Source: Aldrovandia affinis (Eukaryota > Chordata > Actinopteri > Notacanthiformes > Halosauridae). From it: a stretch of 64,000 bases of DNA. The DNA is taken from assembly GCA_029706075.1 (NCBI GenBank), contig JAINUG010000055.1:558001-622000 (forward strand). Direction: 5' to 3'. The notes below the pieces were generated by a model. That model did no database searches, was not told where the DNA came from, and saw only the letters and a list, made by a program, of their open reading frames with translations. The first letter of the stretch is position 1, and every line of letters begins with the position of its first letter. Below are positions 1 through 11,186 of the stretch, piece after piece. The position numbers were made by a program, and so were the translations under genes.

Positions 1-9
1 CAGTACAGT

Positions 10-57
<48 letters not shown>

Positions 58-365
58 CAGTACAGTGTATGCAGTGTATGTGTGTTTGCAGTACAGTCTG
101 TGCAGTGTGTGTGTGTGCAGTACAGTGTGTGCAGTGTATGAGTGTGTGTGTGTGTGTGCGCAGTACAGTGTGTGCAGTGTGTGTGTGCAGTAGATGGTGT
201 GTATGTGTGTGGTGTGTGTGCAGTGTGTACAATGCAGTATGTGTGTGTAGTGTGTGCAGTAGGTGATGTGTGTGTAGTGCAACATGTGCAGTGTGGCAAA
301 TTCAGTACAGTGTGTGCAGTGCAGTATAGTGTGTGCAATACAGTGTGTGTGTATGTGTGTGTGTT
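1..365. repeat. TG-rich satellite-like array with CAGTACAG interspersions
   Basis: Irregular (TG)n tracts are punctuated many times by GCAGTACAGTGTGTGCAGTG blocks, so this is a compound microsatellite/minisatellite and not a pure dinucleotide run. It runs off the left edge of the window. The open frames across it are Cys/Val repeats caused by TGTG and are not genes. Confidence 0.9.
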
Positions 366-625
366 TCCTGGCCTCCCCTGGCCCTGTTTCAGCTCCCCAA
401 CTCAAAGCTGGGCTGACAAGTCTGCCTCTCTCCCCTGATCACTTCCAGATGTGCTCAAACTCCACAGGAAAGATCCCGTCTTTTTTTTCCCAATCTCTTT
501 TTATTTTAGGTAGTTTTTTAATTTTTTATTCCAAGCCAGAAGCTTTTTTTAATCTGCAGGTTTTCATGAAAGCTGCTCTTTGAAAAAGGGTATTCTGCAA
601 CATGTTCTAAAAGTAAATTTCACAC

Positions 626-735
626 GGTGAATCATGTATTTTAACCTATATAATAAGGGTGATTTCATAGTTCACATTTTAGTGAATCATGTATTTTAAC
701 ATTTGTAATAAGGATGATTTCATAGTTGTTGTGAA
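626..735. repeat. Two-copy tandem duplication, about 55 bp
   Basis: Two adjacent copies each contain GTGAATCATGTATTTTAAC, then TAATAAG and GATGATTTCATAGTT (the first copy differs slightly). They diverge by a few bases. The block lies in AT-rich non-coding DNA and I recognise no gene around it. Confidence 0.7.
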
Positions 736-1103
736 CTCCACCCCCTCATAAGACCAGTATTTACCCAATTCAGGACAGGAAAACTGCTGTTTGACACACA
801 TTTGCAGTCTTCTTTGGGTCTGTCGATTGAATATTTGACAGTTTACGGTTCGACGGTTTACGAATCATCAGTCTGGGAAATGCTCCATTAGCCAATAAGC
901 TTGTGCTAGAACCCCTGTTGTCTAAGCAGCCATGGTGGCTTAGGTAGTGTGATCATCTCTACCTGGTTCTCTCCCCTGAGCACTAGAGAGCAAGAGAAAC
1001 AGACCCTGCTTATTCGAAATACGCCTCCTCATCTCCTCGGAAATGATGAAGACGTTCAAAAGGATCGTTCTGGTATCGTAAACATAGCGTTAAAAGGGAA
1101 GGA

Positions 1104-1570
1104 GGCGGGGTTGCTGGGTGGCTCATCCTGTTAAGGCACTGTTGTTGTGGGTGGATGAGCCCCACGGTCTGGTATCAAATCCAGATCATGCCAGTGCTGA
1201 CTGTGTCCGGCAGCCCCACAGGGCAACGCATAATTGGCAGTAGCGTTGCCCAGGGAGGAAGGGATACGGTCGGCCGGGTTGTCCATGTCGCATCGCACAC
1301 CAGCGACCCCTGCTTTCAGGCGCCCACAGTCTACCGGTATAAAGCTACACATGAAGTGTCTTCCTCCGACTCGTGTCTGTGAGAGCTCAACTTGTGAACT
1401 GCAGTGTGAAAAGAAGCAGCGGCTGACATCACGTGTTTCGGAGGAAAGCACGTGCTTGTCTGTGCTCTCCAGAATTGACAGCTGACTTTGCAGGGAGCGC
1501 AGCTTAAGAATACATTTGGGCATTCCAAATTGGGAGGAAAAGGGGAAAAAGCACATAAAAAACAAATGGA
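1104..1570 (+). mobile_element. tRNA-derived SINE, family A (near full length)
   Basis: A tRNA-like head (GGGTGGCTCATCCTGTTAAGG as a degenerate A box, GGTATCAAATCC as a B box) is followed by a tRNA-unrelated body. The body contains GGCAACGCATAATTGGCAG and CGTGTTTCGGAGGAAAGC. The 3' part contains AAATTGGGAGGAAAAGGGG and ends A-rich. The body recurs in reverse at 16265-16520 and as a fragment near 46010-46140, which shows it is a dispersed family. The 3' AAATTGGGAG tail is shared with SINE family C. Long open frames on either strand here are incidental. Confidence 0.75.
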
Positions 1571-1779
1571 GGGATGAGGGAAAGGGTAATCTGACCCACA
1601 AGGCGCAGTCAAGCCCCATCCCCCAGTTAGACTACTGGAATGGGATCACTGAGTCACTGTCTGGCATACAGAATGTGCCCACAAAAAGAAGGCAAACACT
1701 GGAAAGAGGCTGAGATAGAAAGAGAGAACTAGGGAGAGAAATAGGGATAATAATTGCTATAATAAAAATGAAGAGATGT

Positions 1780-1980
1780 TCATTACCATTGTCACTCTGT
1801 ATATCATTCGTGTAGAATGCTTTGACAATACAAGGCATATTGATTTTGTCATGCCAATAAAGAAAACTGAATTGAGAAATTCAATGTGGGTGAGAGAGAG
1901 TGAGAGAGAGATAGAGAGAGTGAGTGAGAGAGAGGGGGAGAGAGTGAGAGAGAGGGGTGGGGGGGGGGTTGAGCTCATCT
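1780..1980 (+). repeat. Retroposon-type 3' tail (GTCATGCCAATAAAG) followed by GA-rich tract
   Basis: TTTTGTCATGCCAATAAAGAAAACTGAATTG is followed by a (GAGA)n-rich run. The same GTCATG(C/T)CAATAAAGC...GAATTGA signature recurs at 11850-11897. In reverse (GCTTTATTGGCATGAC) it appears twice between 62390 and 62580. I read it as the 3' end of a dispersed retroposon whose family I cannot name. Confidence 0.55.
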
Positions 1981-2204
1981 GGTGATGAGCTCATCTCCCC
2001 CTCATGGCAAAAAAGCAAATTGAATTGAAAAATTCTCTGATCCACTTTGGGGACATTTTGTTCTAAGAGTGTTTAAGCAGAGGGGCGGGGACTTGGTGCT
2101 GTCTGTGGAGGTGGGCAGATGGTGCAGCACAGTTACTTGTTCAGTGACTGTAATAGGAAATAGGAAAGATAATAGGAGCAACAGAACTGATTCGTTACCT
2201 CACA

Positions 2205-2436
2205 TTACGGTTACCTCGCTATCTCATGGTTATCGCATTATCTCACAGTTATCTCCCTATCTCACTGTTATTTAATTATCTCACTGTTATCTCATTATCT
2301 CAGTGTTATCTCATTATCCCACTGTTATCTCATTATCTCACTGTTATCTCCCTATCTCACTGTTATCTCATTATCTCACTGTTATCTCATTATCTCAGTG
2401 TTATCTCATTATCCCAGTGTTATCTCATTATCTCAC
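2205..2436. repeat. 19-bp minisatellite, left block
   Basis: About a dozen copies of a 19-bp unit, TGTTATCTCATTATCTCAC, with substitutions such as CCCTATC and ATCCCAG. An identical array continues at 4211-4314. The intervening 1.77 kb is a LINE insertion that splits one original array. Confidence 0.9.
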
Positions 2437-4210
2437 TTCTTCTTTTCGTTTCTTTGAAGCGTGGTGTTTATATGACATTTTCCCATTTCTGTACGTACAC
2501 AGTCCTTTGCATTTTTGTTGAACACTGCAAGGTATTTTGAGCTGCAAGGGTTGGGTAGTAGAGAGCAGACAAGGCAGTGCTCCATAGTGTGGTCTGCTTC
2601 ACCACATTCACAGGTGGTTGGGCCAGTCTTGTAGCCCCATCTGGCCAGAGCAGCTTTTGACCGTCCCGTTCTCGTTCTCAGGCGGTTGAGTGTTTTCCAC
2701 TGAGCCCATGGTGCTTCTAGGCAAGGGGGAAGGTCTTCAGTGGGGGGTATTCCCATGACAGTTGGAGGGGGGTCATTTTCAAGCTTTCCCATCCAGAGTT
2801 GGATTTTGGTTTCTTCCCGGGACTTTGTTAGGGGCTGGACATGGCTGAGAAAACCTCTTCTTGACTTTAGCCGCTGGGCCGGAGGGTGACATCCATGGAG
2901 GAGATGGCGTTCATCACTAGTAGCTTTTGTTATCTCGACTCGGCTGGCAACTTCCCGTCTGATATCAGCAGGGGCAATGCCAGCGAGGAGGTGCAAGTTG
3001 CTTGTGTTGGTGGGTTTCAAGCAGCCAGTGATCAGGCGGCAGGTGTTGTTCAATGCTGGGTCAGGTTTCTTGGCATGGGTTGATCTCTCCCAAAAAGGGC
3101 ATGCATATTCCGCAGAGGAATAGCACAAAGCCAGAGCAGTGGATCTTAATGTGTGTGCTGTGGCTCCCCATTTGGAGTTGGTCAGTTTCTGTAAGATGTT
3201 GTTTCGGGAACCGACTTTGGATTTTGTCTTTTTGATGTGCTCCTTAAAGGAGGGAGTACGGTCCAGGGTTACTCCAAGGTAGACAGGATGGGTACAGTGC
3301 TCAAGTGGTGTTCCAGACCATTTGATGTTAAGAGGTTGGTTGGCTTCACGGTTCCTGAGATGGAAAGAGCAGACTTGGGTCTTTGCAGGGTTAGCATGTA
3401 GGTGGTTGCGCTCGTAGTAGAGGAGTAGCTCATCTAGGGCTGTGGTGAGGTTTACTTCTATTGCTTCAAACGTGTTCTCTTGGGATGTTACACAGAGATC
3501 GTCGGCATAGATGAAACGCTCAGTTTGCGGCAGACAGATCAACAAAGACGGCTCCTGTTACCAGTCCTTTCTGAAACCCATCCTCAATGTGTTGAGTGAG
3601 GTTCAGAAGTTGGCTTGTTGTAGATTTGCCAGGTCGGAATCCGGCTTGCTGAGGGATGATGGTTGGTTCAGCACCAGGGGCAAGCCTGTTAAGAATCAAG
3701 CGCTCAAACAGCTTGTAGAGGTGGCATAGCAGAGAGATTGGGCGAAAGCTCTTTGCATGCGCTGGATCTTTGCCTGGTTTGAGAAGGGCAATAATCCTGG
3801 TTTTCCTCCAGGTCTTTGGGATGTTTTTTGTCAGCATACATTTATTCATCAGCTCGAGGGTCCATTTCCTCATCAGAGATCCAAAGTGCTTGATCTCTTC
3901 AGTGAAAATGTTATCCAGTCCGATGGCTTTACCGGTCTTAAGGGTGTTGATGCTGGTATTGAGCTCTTCAAGGGAGAACGGCTTAGTCAGTCCCATGGTT
4001 TGGGAGTGCTTTACTCGGTCTACCTTTGGTCTTGGCTGTTTGGTGGTGGATTTCCCATTGAGCAGCAGCTGGTGCGCAACTTGGTTGGCAGTGGTGGTAT
4101 ATTGTTGCTGAGTTGGGGTCGATGGATCGTTGCTGATTTTTCGGATGAGGCTCCATGCCTTTTTGCTGTTTTTCGACATATCAGTTGTCTCCAACAGGTC
4201 TTTCCATTCC
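2437..4210 (-). pseudogene. Jockey-type non-LTR retrotransposon reverse transcriptase, truncated and internally deleted
   Basis: Read on the minus strand, two overlapping open frames (4212-3520 and 3545-2433) encode a non-LTR reverse transcriptase. The first part has the finger/palm motifs KTGKAIGLDNI, WRKTRIIALLKPGKDP, SFRPISLLCHLYKLFERLI and AGFRPGKST and ends at VFVDLSAAN. The second part starts just before the catalytic box FIYADD and runs through the thumb to a C-terminal Cys/His motif, CECGEADHTMEHCLVC. The palm segment that should lie between DLSAAY and YADD, including the usual G-L-P-Q-G-S turn, is absent. The frames meet at CTGCCGCA. The endonuclease half is also missing (5' truncation). 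The 3' side ends in a purine-rich tail against the minisatellite, and ATCTCAC flanks both sides, although that word also belongs to the array. The copy is non-functional. Jockey superfamily membership is inferred from motif order and the C-terminal zinc knuckle; the exact clade is uncertain. Confidence 0.85.
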
Positions 4211-4314
4211 ATCTCACTGTTATCTCCCTATCTCACTGTTATCTCATTATCTCACAGTTATCTCATTATCTCACTGTTATCTCATTATCTCACTGTTATC
4301 TTGCTATCTCACTG
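4211..4314. repeat. 19-bp minisatellite, right block
   Basis: About five further copies of the TGTTATCTCATTATCTCAC unit, continuous in sequence and phase style with 2205-2436. This is the other half of the array interrupted by the LINE. Confidence 0.9.
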
Positions 4315-4779
4315 ATAAACACAAGAAACAAAGGTATACTGAACAATATACTGTAAGGGACATGGAAAGAAAGAGAATTTAGAAAAAGTACATTAAAAAA
4401 ATTATATATACTGTATACACAATTACAATATTGTATATGACAAGTATATAATTCCAGATAAACAAATATGTTTTAAGTGGGAGTAAGAATTCACAAAGCT
4501 GAAAAAGCAAGCACTTTTGAGTTTTTGAGTTTATGTTCCTTTTAACAATAAATAAACGAGAAAACAAAAGGCCACTTTTCGGGGACACACATCCTCAGTG
4601 CACATTCTTTTTGAACAGCGCCTGCTTTAGGCAAGGAGAGTCCACTGGCCTGCATGGGCCTGTATGGATAGCAAAGACATGGACATGGGCTCGAGTACAG
4701 AACCCGCACAAAGGGGCTTTTTTTACCATTGAAAAACCGGGGAGGGAAAAAATAGCTAAGTGGTATTTCGGAGAGCAGA

Positions 4780-4860
4780 TTATGTGTGTGTGAGTGCATG
4801 TGTGTGTGCCTGTGTGTGTGTGTATGTGTGTGTTGGTGTGTGTGTATGTGTGTATGGGTG
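4780..4860. repeat. (TG)n microsatellite, impure
   Basis: TGTGTG tracts interrupted by CATG, CCTG and TTGG. It lies just downstream, in transcript direction, of the putative exon at 4995-4885. Confidence 0.85.
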
Positions 4861-4884
4861 CATCCATAGGCGAGTTTAACTCAC

Positions 4885-4995
4885 CTGTGTATGGGTCAGG
4901 GTGCTGCCCCTCTGCAGAAGTTCAGACAGGTAGTTGTCGCACAGGGGGTTTCCAGGTGTGCAGTCTTCAGGGTTTCCCGCACCATTCCCCCACTC
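4885..4995 (-). CDS. Putative internal exon of RhoGEF-like gene (111 nt)
   Basis: On the minus strand a pyrimidine-rich acceptor (CTCTCTGTGTGCAG) precedes 111 nt ending CACAG, followed by the strong donor GTGAGT. Of three frames only one is open: 37 codons, starting and ending in phase 0, reading EWGNGAGNPEDC through LSELLQRGSTLTHTQ. The other two frames contain stops. Phase 0 is exactly what the upstream exon at 5817-5504 requires, and the intron between them would be 508 bp. The peptide has no domain I recognise; it is hydrophilic and would extend the disordered linker. Its length is a multiple of three, so it could be a cassette exon. Support comes from splice signals and phase, not homology, so it could still be chance. 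Confidence 0.5.
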
Positions 4996-5379
4996 CTGCA
5001 CACAGAGAGCAGCCCGACCTCATGCTCAGTCTCGCAGACAGGTGACCTCACACTCAGCCTTGCTGGCAGGTGACAGGTGTGTCACCTGCACCGAGACTCA
5101 TGCTCCTAATTCACACAAATGGAGCAGGAAGAGCGCTAACGCGCACGCACAGTCACTGAGCGCTCGGTGGTCCACGGGGGAATGCTGTCAGAAGAAACCA
5201 GGGGAAAGTCTGCTGTTCTGTGGTCCGCTTGCTCCGCGCACGTTCTGACATTCAAAATAAACAGTCTTTCCACCGTTTTACTCTCTCTGTTTTACTCTAC
5301 TCGCTCCGCTCTGAGGGGGACAGCATTGCTGCTAACTTATCGTTTCCTTAACGTTTTTGTCATCATAACAACATCCCCC

Positions 5380-5480
5380 CAAACCCCACAGCGACAACTG
5401 TGGCCCCCACCCCAACAAACCCCACAACAACAACTGTGGCCCCCACCCCAACAAACCCCACAAGAACAACTGTGGCTCCC
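5380..5480. repeat. 36-bp tandem repeat, three copies, intronic
   Basis: Three copies of a 36-bp unit containing CAACTGTGGCCCCCACCCC lie directly after the donor of the 5817-5504 exon in transcript direction. The unit length is a multiple of three, so the frame stays open through it, but the donor at 5503 argues that it is intronic. Confidence 0.85.
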
Positions 5481-5503
5481 TACCCCACCCCCCACCTCCT
5501 CAC

Positions 5504-5817
5504 CAGCTCTTTCTCTGTGGTGGGGAGGATGGTGATACTTTGGCCCTGCTCTCCGGGCGCCCCCCCCAGGGCCGGGCTCTGCTGCGAGGGGGGGCACTTG
5601 CCATCCGGCCTGCGGACCTGCCGCTCGCCCTTGGTCCCCCCGCCGCTGCCCCCCCCGGAGCTCAGCTTGCGCACAGGGTTGCTCAGCCACTTCTTCAGGG
5701 TGCTGACAGAGCGGCGGGAGCCGGGGGAGCTGGGGGTGGAGCCCCCTGAGGCCTGGGGGGGCAAGGAGGCCACGGAGGTGGAGATACTGCCCTCACTGCC
5801 TGCAGCCGAGTATGACT
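5504..5817 (-). CDS. Internal exon of Trio/Kalirin-like Rho guanine nucleotide exchange factor (linker region)
   Basis: The minus-strand acceptor is CTCTCTCTCTATGCAG (AG at 5819-5818) and the donor is AGCTG followed by GTGAGG (GT at 5503-5502). The 314-nt exon enters in phase 1 and leaves in phase 0. It encodes about 105 residues: a Ser/Thr/Pro-rich start (GSISTSVASLPPQ, then GGSTPSSPGSRRS), a basic motif STLKKWLSNPVRKLSSG, a glycine run, and a tail ending TILPTTEKEL. A TLKKWL(T/S)xPVR(R/K)LSSG motif is what I recall from the low-complexity linker before the second DH-PH module of Trio/Kalirin RhoGEFs, which activate Rho-family GTPases. The Dbl relative Mcf2l is an alternative. Third codon positions are strongly G/C-rich, unlike the AT-rich flanks, as expected of a constrained exon. 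The upstream phase fits the 48248-48110 exon. That it is a real exon is well supported; the family is moderately supported. Confidence 0.75.
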
Positions 5818-7129
5818 CTGCATAGAGAGAGAGGGAGAGAGAGAGAAACAGGGAGGGAGACAAAAGCTCTTGTTAAAATTGTTCATGAATGAACAACAAA
5901 AATCACTCACAGAAAAAAGGAACAGCCATGAAAAGAATGACTTTTTTTCCCACAGACACGGCTGTAAGCGTCGTTCCATGTGGTCGGGGTCCGCACTGGA
6001 CAGTTTTTCAAGGATGTGCATGATTCTCCGCCTGGACCCTTGTCTGCAAGCAGGTGCTTTTGCCCAGCAATGCATTGTATCATCCACGCGGAACCTTGTA
6101 GCTATGCAGACACGCAAAGTGTAAATTAGCCTTTGGCCTCGGCAAACGGCAGGTGGGCACAATCGGCACAGAGGCCCCTGGCGGCGACGTACAGAGGAAG
6201 AAAGACGGACGAGTGCGACCCTGAAAGACATGCGACATGAGAGAGAGAGACAGAGCAGGTCTGAGAGACTCGCGCCCGCCTGTCCCTGTTTGAGAGATGA
6301 CAGCAACCAGAGCAACCGAGCACAAAGAATGACACCGGACACAAGCGCTGCAGACAGTGAGGGGGCGGGGGGGGCATAACTGTCAGGATTCATTTGGTTG
6401 TGGGGAAAAAAAGCCAATATGCAGCGCACACCTTGGTGCTTTGTTTTTGTGTTTTGTAGACTCAATACGCACGCTGGGGTTATAACACTTGCCAGAGGCG
6501 GATGCAGGGGGTTATCTCAGTTGGCGCTTAGCTGCCTCGTGACCCTTGATTACCAGGTTAAAAATAGTCCACACGCCACCACTGACGGAGTGATATCACA
6601 GAGAAGAAGGGCCGCCTGGGGACCGTGACAGGACCAGTGAGGGGCGGGGGGCACGTGGGAACACACACTGTAGGCTTTCACCACGGGATCCTTCGCTCAA
6701 CACAACACCCCTTCCCCACAGAACTTTTGAATGCAAATCTATAGTTTCCCCCCTTTCTCTCCACTCCCCCCCCCCTCCAAACACACATATAAATATACAC
6801 AACCCCCCCTCCCCTCCCATCCCATGGGTCATTTTTCAGACAGAAAACCATTCCAGTGGAGAGTGGAACCATGACCTCTGACCTTACATGTGTTTGTGTG
6901 TGTGTATAATGTGTGCATATGTATATGGTGTGTGTGCGTGTGTGTGTGTGTTTCGGGGCTGTATGGTCTCTCATAAACAGGTCAGATATCTACCCTCATT
7001 CCTTCTCCCTTATCCAACTCAGACAACTATTATTCTTCAGTGAGGCAAGACTCTGGGCACAGTGTCTGGCTGTGGGTGGACTGCAAAGAGCATTGTCATT
7101 TCCATCTGGTCCTGAGCCCTAATGGAGGG

Positions 7130-7150
7130 GTGAGAGAAAGAGAGAGAGAG

Positions 7151-7187
<37 letters not shown>

Positions 7188-7375
7188 ATGAGACAGAGCA
7201 AGAGAGTGAGAGGATGAGAGACAGAGAAATAGAGAGGATGAGAGACAGAGAAAGAGAGAGGATGAGACTGAGCAAGAGAGTGTGAGAAAGAGAGAGAGGA
7301 TGAAAGAGACAGGATCAGAGAGCGAAATAATGAGGAGATGAGACAGAGAGTGGGAAGTGAGAGAGAGATAGACTA
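7130..7375. repeat. (GA)n-rich purine tract
   Basis: About 245 bp of GAGA runs broken by ATGAGAC and ACAGAG blocks. Open frames of Glu/Arg through it are artefacts. Confidence 0.9.
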
Positions 7376-8396
7376 TCTAGAGTCTGACGTTCAAACTCAG
7401 AAGGTGAAGTGTGGCACCTCGTCCTCACAAACAATTCTGGGGTGAACACATTCCGTCCCCTTTCACTGGCCCCAGATCAGTTCACATAATGTTTTTTTTT
7501 ATCCCAGGCATTACGCATTACGCAAAATGCTAAATTACTGTTTACAAAACATCCCTCCTACCTTGAGAGCATCTCCTCTGATGCTGTGATCCACTACAAG
7601 CTGTTTATAGTCTCTTTCAGCAGGCTTGTATGAAAGACGTACAGGGGCTAATCCACAGTGTAAGTTGTGCAAGCCTCATGTAGCCCATGCAGTCTAAGCA
7701 TACATTGTGAACTGACAAATACGAGGCACAATGGCACATCGACAGTAAAGCGTGTCACATCAAAGATCCCCATCATCGGGGGCAGAACGTATGGTATGGT
7801 CAGCCAACGTGAGCTTTGCGGTCGAAACCCACGAGGATTCCTCTGTCCATCCAACCACCAAAGGACAAAGATGAGGACAAAGGCGTGAACGAGGCCTGGA
7901 GCTAATGGAGCACCGCGGTCTTAAAGACAGAGAGGATGATGGGGGGGAAGGGGGACGGGGACGACAAGCCGGCATGGTGATGCAATGGCTCACGCCTCAC
8001 GCTGATCATTCCACAACATGTCCTGGATCGGGGAAAAAATAACCCAGCAAAGAGCATGCCGAACGGAGAGCACCCCACTCGAATCCCTCCCATTTGTGGG
8101 CAAAAAAAGCCTAAGAGCATAGGGCATATCATTCTTCACCACGCCGCGAACACAAGCCCCTATGCGTGCGTGGGGAAGACAAAGACCTTGGACGCCATTT
8201 TAACACACTGACTTGGATTCAATCAACAGTCCTTAACTTTGACTCACTAATACATTCAAGTGTTTGTCTTTTCTTCTTCTTCACAAACGCTCCAACATCG
8301 CCCACATTATTTCAGTCACACTGTGCCTGGGAATGGGGAAAAAAACAACAACTTGAAATTATTAGTTATTTTTTGGGGCTTTGCTGTCGGATACTG

Positions 8397-8398
<2 letters not shown>

Positions 8399-8433
<35 letters not shown>
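8399..8433. repeat. (TG)n microsatellite
   Basis: An almost pure TG run of about 17 units. Confidence 0.95.
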
Positions 8434-8434
<1 letters not shown>

Positions 8435-8616
8435 ACATGAATTTAGCATCTTGGTGGGGGGTGGGAGATTGATGACACGCCTGACACAATGCTGCAGTGT
8501 ATTTTAACCCCCACCCTCGCCAAACAGTGGCACGATAGTCCAGTTCTCCGGTTAGAGCTCCCCAGCACTGTCCTATGAGCTTTATGCCGCAGTTAAGCCT
8601 CAACTTACGAGCAAGG

Positions 8617-8846
8617 GCCGGATTCACTAAGCGTTTACACCAGTGCTACGGTTACACCTGTTTTCTCGAAAGGGAGTAAAAAGCAGAAAAACCGTGAAAC
8701 TATTTCTGCATTATCTTCACAATAATATTTTCTTTCTTTTAATCATTTAACTTGACTGTGTATTTAACACTTTGAGTTTCATTTATTTTAGGAAGAAACA
8801 GGTGCCAACTTTGCACTGGTGAAAATGCTTAGTAAATCTGGGCTTA
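8617..8846. mobile_element. MITE with GGCCxGATTxACTAAGC terminal repeats
   Basis: The left end GGCCGGATTCACTAAGCG and the reverse complement of the right end (AAGCCCAGATTTACTAAGCA) match imperfectly. Both continue into CACCAGTGC inward. About 230 bp, AT-rich, no coding capacity. Superfamily not determined and target duplication not clear. Confidence 0.55.
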
Positions 8847-8879
8847 GGTATCTTATTGGATGCCAACTAAGTGATTTAA

Positions 8880-11185
8880 TTAAGCCACCCGTACAAGTCA
8901 GGAGAGATAATAACAGATGGAAAGGAGATATGGCAGGGGGAGGTGACAGTTGGGGCGTGTGGGCTGTCATATACCACTCGGTAACCGTCCACATTCAATC
9001 TTCACGCGGTTGAGCAGCTTGTCACGGGGCACTGCTGCTCTGCAGACCACCGCATTAAATATCGATCCTGATTTTTCTGCATCCTTTCAAGTGCATATTG
9101 ACAGGGAGCAGCACGCACTAATTGTTGGCTGCCACTTAAAGAAATTAAAAATCATCCATTTGAGTCACTGTAATTTACCGTCCAAACGCTCAGCTACCAA
9201 GCAGTGCAGATTCATTTTTATAATGGCAATGAGAGGATGGGTAGAGGATTACAGTGCTGCCTTTTGTTAAGGCAGTTTGAGCTGGTTTAGGCTCCAAAAT
9301 TGATCCCCCAGTTTTCCAACAGAAAAAATAACAAATGGAGAAACTGCTCCCAGTTTTAATAAAAGGAATGCGTTTGACACTCATATAACAAGACAATTCT
9401 GAAATAGCCGGCAAAGGTCGTCTGCGCATCAACTGAACAAAAAGACACTGTTTGATGAACAGATATGCAGTGTTGCAGGGGTTGTGCTTTCAGGTACGGT
9501 ATATGTGTTCAAAAAAACCTCAAGGTCAGAAGACAATTACTCAACTCAAAAGAGCAATAAGCTTCAGGTCTCCCCGACTTTGCCAAATGTATTGATTTGT
9601 GCTTAAACGCTGCATTCTTGTCTGCTGGGTCACTCGTTCAATAGGATGCAATCTTTTTTTGGACAGTGGATCTAAAGATAAGGTTCAGGTTCTTGTACAA
9701 CAGAAGTTTTTTCATTTATGTACAACAGAAGTTTTTTCTTTTTTTCTTCCTCTTATTCCTAGACATATTTTTTTCTTGAGGACCTTTCTTCTTAAAACTT
9801 AAATAGGAAAAAAACTAGGCATGTAAAGCCACAAAACCATATTTTTTTGGTATTGAAAAGAAATCGTATGTCTTATGTTACTGAAATGCATCCTAAAATT
9901 AGATGTTTAATAAAAATGGCAAAAATGTAATTTAAGAAAAGAAACTCAAACGCCAATGTTTTTTTGCAGAGTAAAATCACAGTGGATTGAAGCTGGCAGC
10001 GCACTGCTGGGACAGCCCCGTTGCTTTGAGCGCGACGTTACCAAACCAGTCCAGCCTCCCGAGATTACGCTTCCCTTGTGTCTGTGTTTGCCAGGCGGAG
10101 ACGGTGAGACTCCGTCACGAGAGAGATGCATCATGGCCCTGTGGCAGTTCTATTGTCTGTCTGTGTGAGCAGCACTCAATCTCTCCCACAGTGCCTAGGG
10201 GGCCCAGAGACTGTCCCAGTAAACAAACAGGAATCGGAGACGGATAGCTCCATCCGCTCTGCCCCAGCCTGCTGGCCCTGCCGTTGAGTAAGGAGCACGC
10301 AGCTCACTGAATCACACCAGTCTGGCGTGCGATCGTTTGCTCCACTTTAACGTCCAGTGTGTAATTCCTGTGCATGTAATAGCACACCTCCACCCCCACC
10401 ACCACCCTCACCGCACACACGCTGAGAATTAGATCCGTTTTTTTTGTTGCTGCTCGTAGACAGCTAAGAGAGCTAAGAGAGCCCCGAAGGCCCGAAGTGG
10501 TTTGATATCGAGAGGCTTCCTCTCTGCATGGATGTGGCTCGTCAGACGTGACTGAGTGGAACACTGCCCGGTGACTTGGGTCCAGGACAGGCCAGCTGGT
10601 AAAAACAACAGACCTGGGACTAATTGAATTATTTAAAAATACTTTAACCATTTTAAACATCAGTGAAATTCCTGCAGATTACTGACAATTTTATTGACAA
10701 AAGAAACTATTTTCACCAATATTCAGAACAAAATCATTCTTTCATACTACTGTAGGTTTTAGTTAGTAACATGTTTCGTTAAACATTCTCATGGACCTGC
10801 AGGACACTGTTTCAAATGTATTTCTCATTTGTATTTGAACCGGTGCATTTCGCACCTCTTTGGCACAATGACCCTGGGTCTTCTCACTTGGACACAGTGA
10901 TGATTACAATCATCACACCAATTTTATTTTAGGTCGTGTCTCTGTGGTCTAGCCTTGGCCGCAGGTGAAAAGGACTGTGGCAACAAAAATCAGATAGATG
11001 ACATGAATAAATGACCAAAGGCTTTCTCAGCAGAAATAATGTGTCCTTAGTCGTATCTCTGGGGTCTTATTGTGCCTGATATAATATGTATTTTATTTTT
11101 TTCGTCCCGTTTTCTTTTTGAATCCATGACTTTTGGCATTTCCTGTTTCTCTTCTCCTGCACCAAGCATCCATACTGGCCTCCTT
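8880..11185. other. Non-coding, no gene seen
   Basis: Mostly AT-rich single-copy-looking DNA. A short direct duplication of GTACAACAGAAGTTTTTTC lies at about 9696-9740. No splice-flanked open frame or recognised repeat beyond this was found by eye. Confidence 0.5.
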
Positions 11186-11186
11186 C

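Noticed and set aside
6126..6240. Minus-strand open frame after CATGTCTTTCAG near the 5.8-kb exon
   Set aside because: No good donor within the open frame, and two frames are open with unrelated unfamiliar peptides. Not supported as an exon.
5695..6465. 256-codon minus-strand open frame overlapping the 5.8-kb exon
   Set aside because: It is in a different frame from the splice-bounded exon, runs through simple repeats and contains no motif. It is a shadow of GC-rich sequence.
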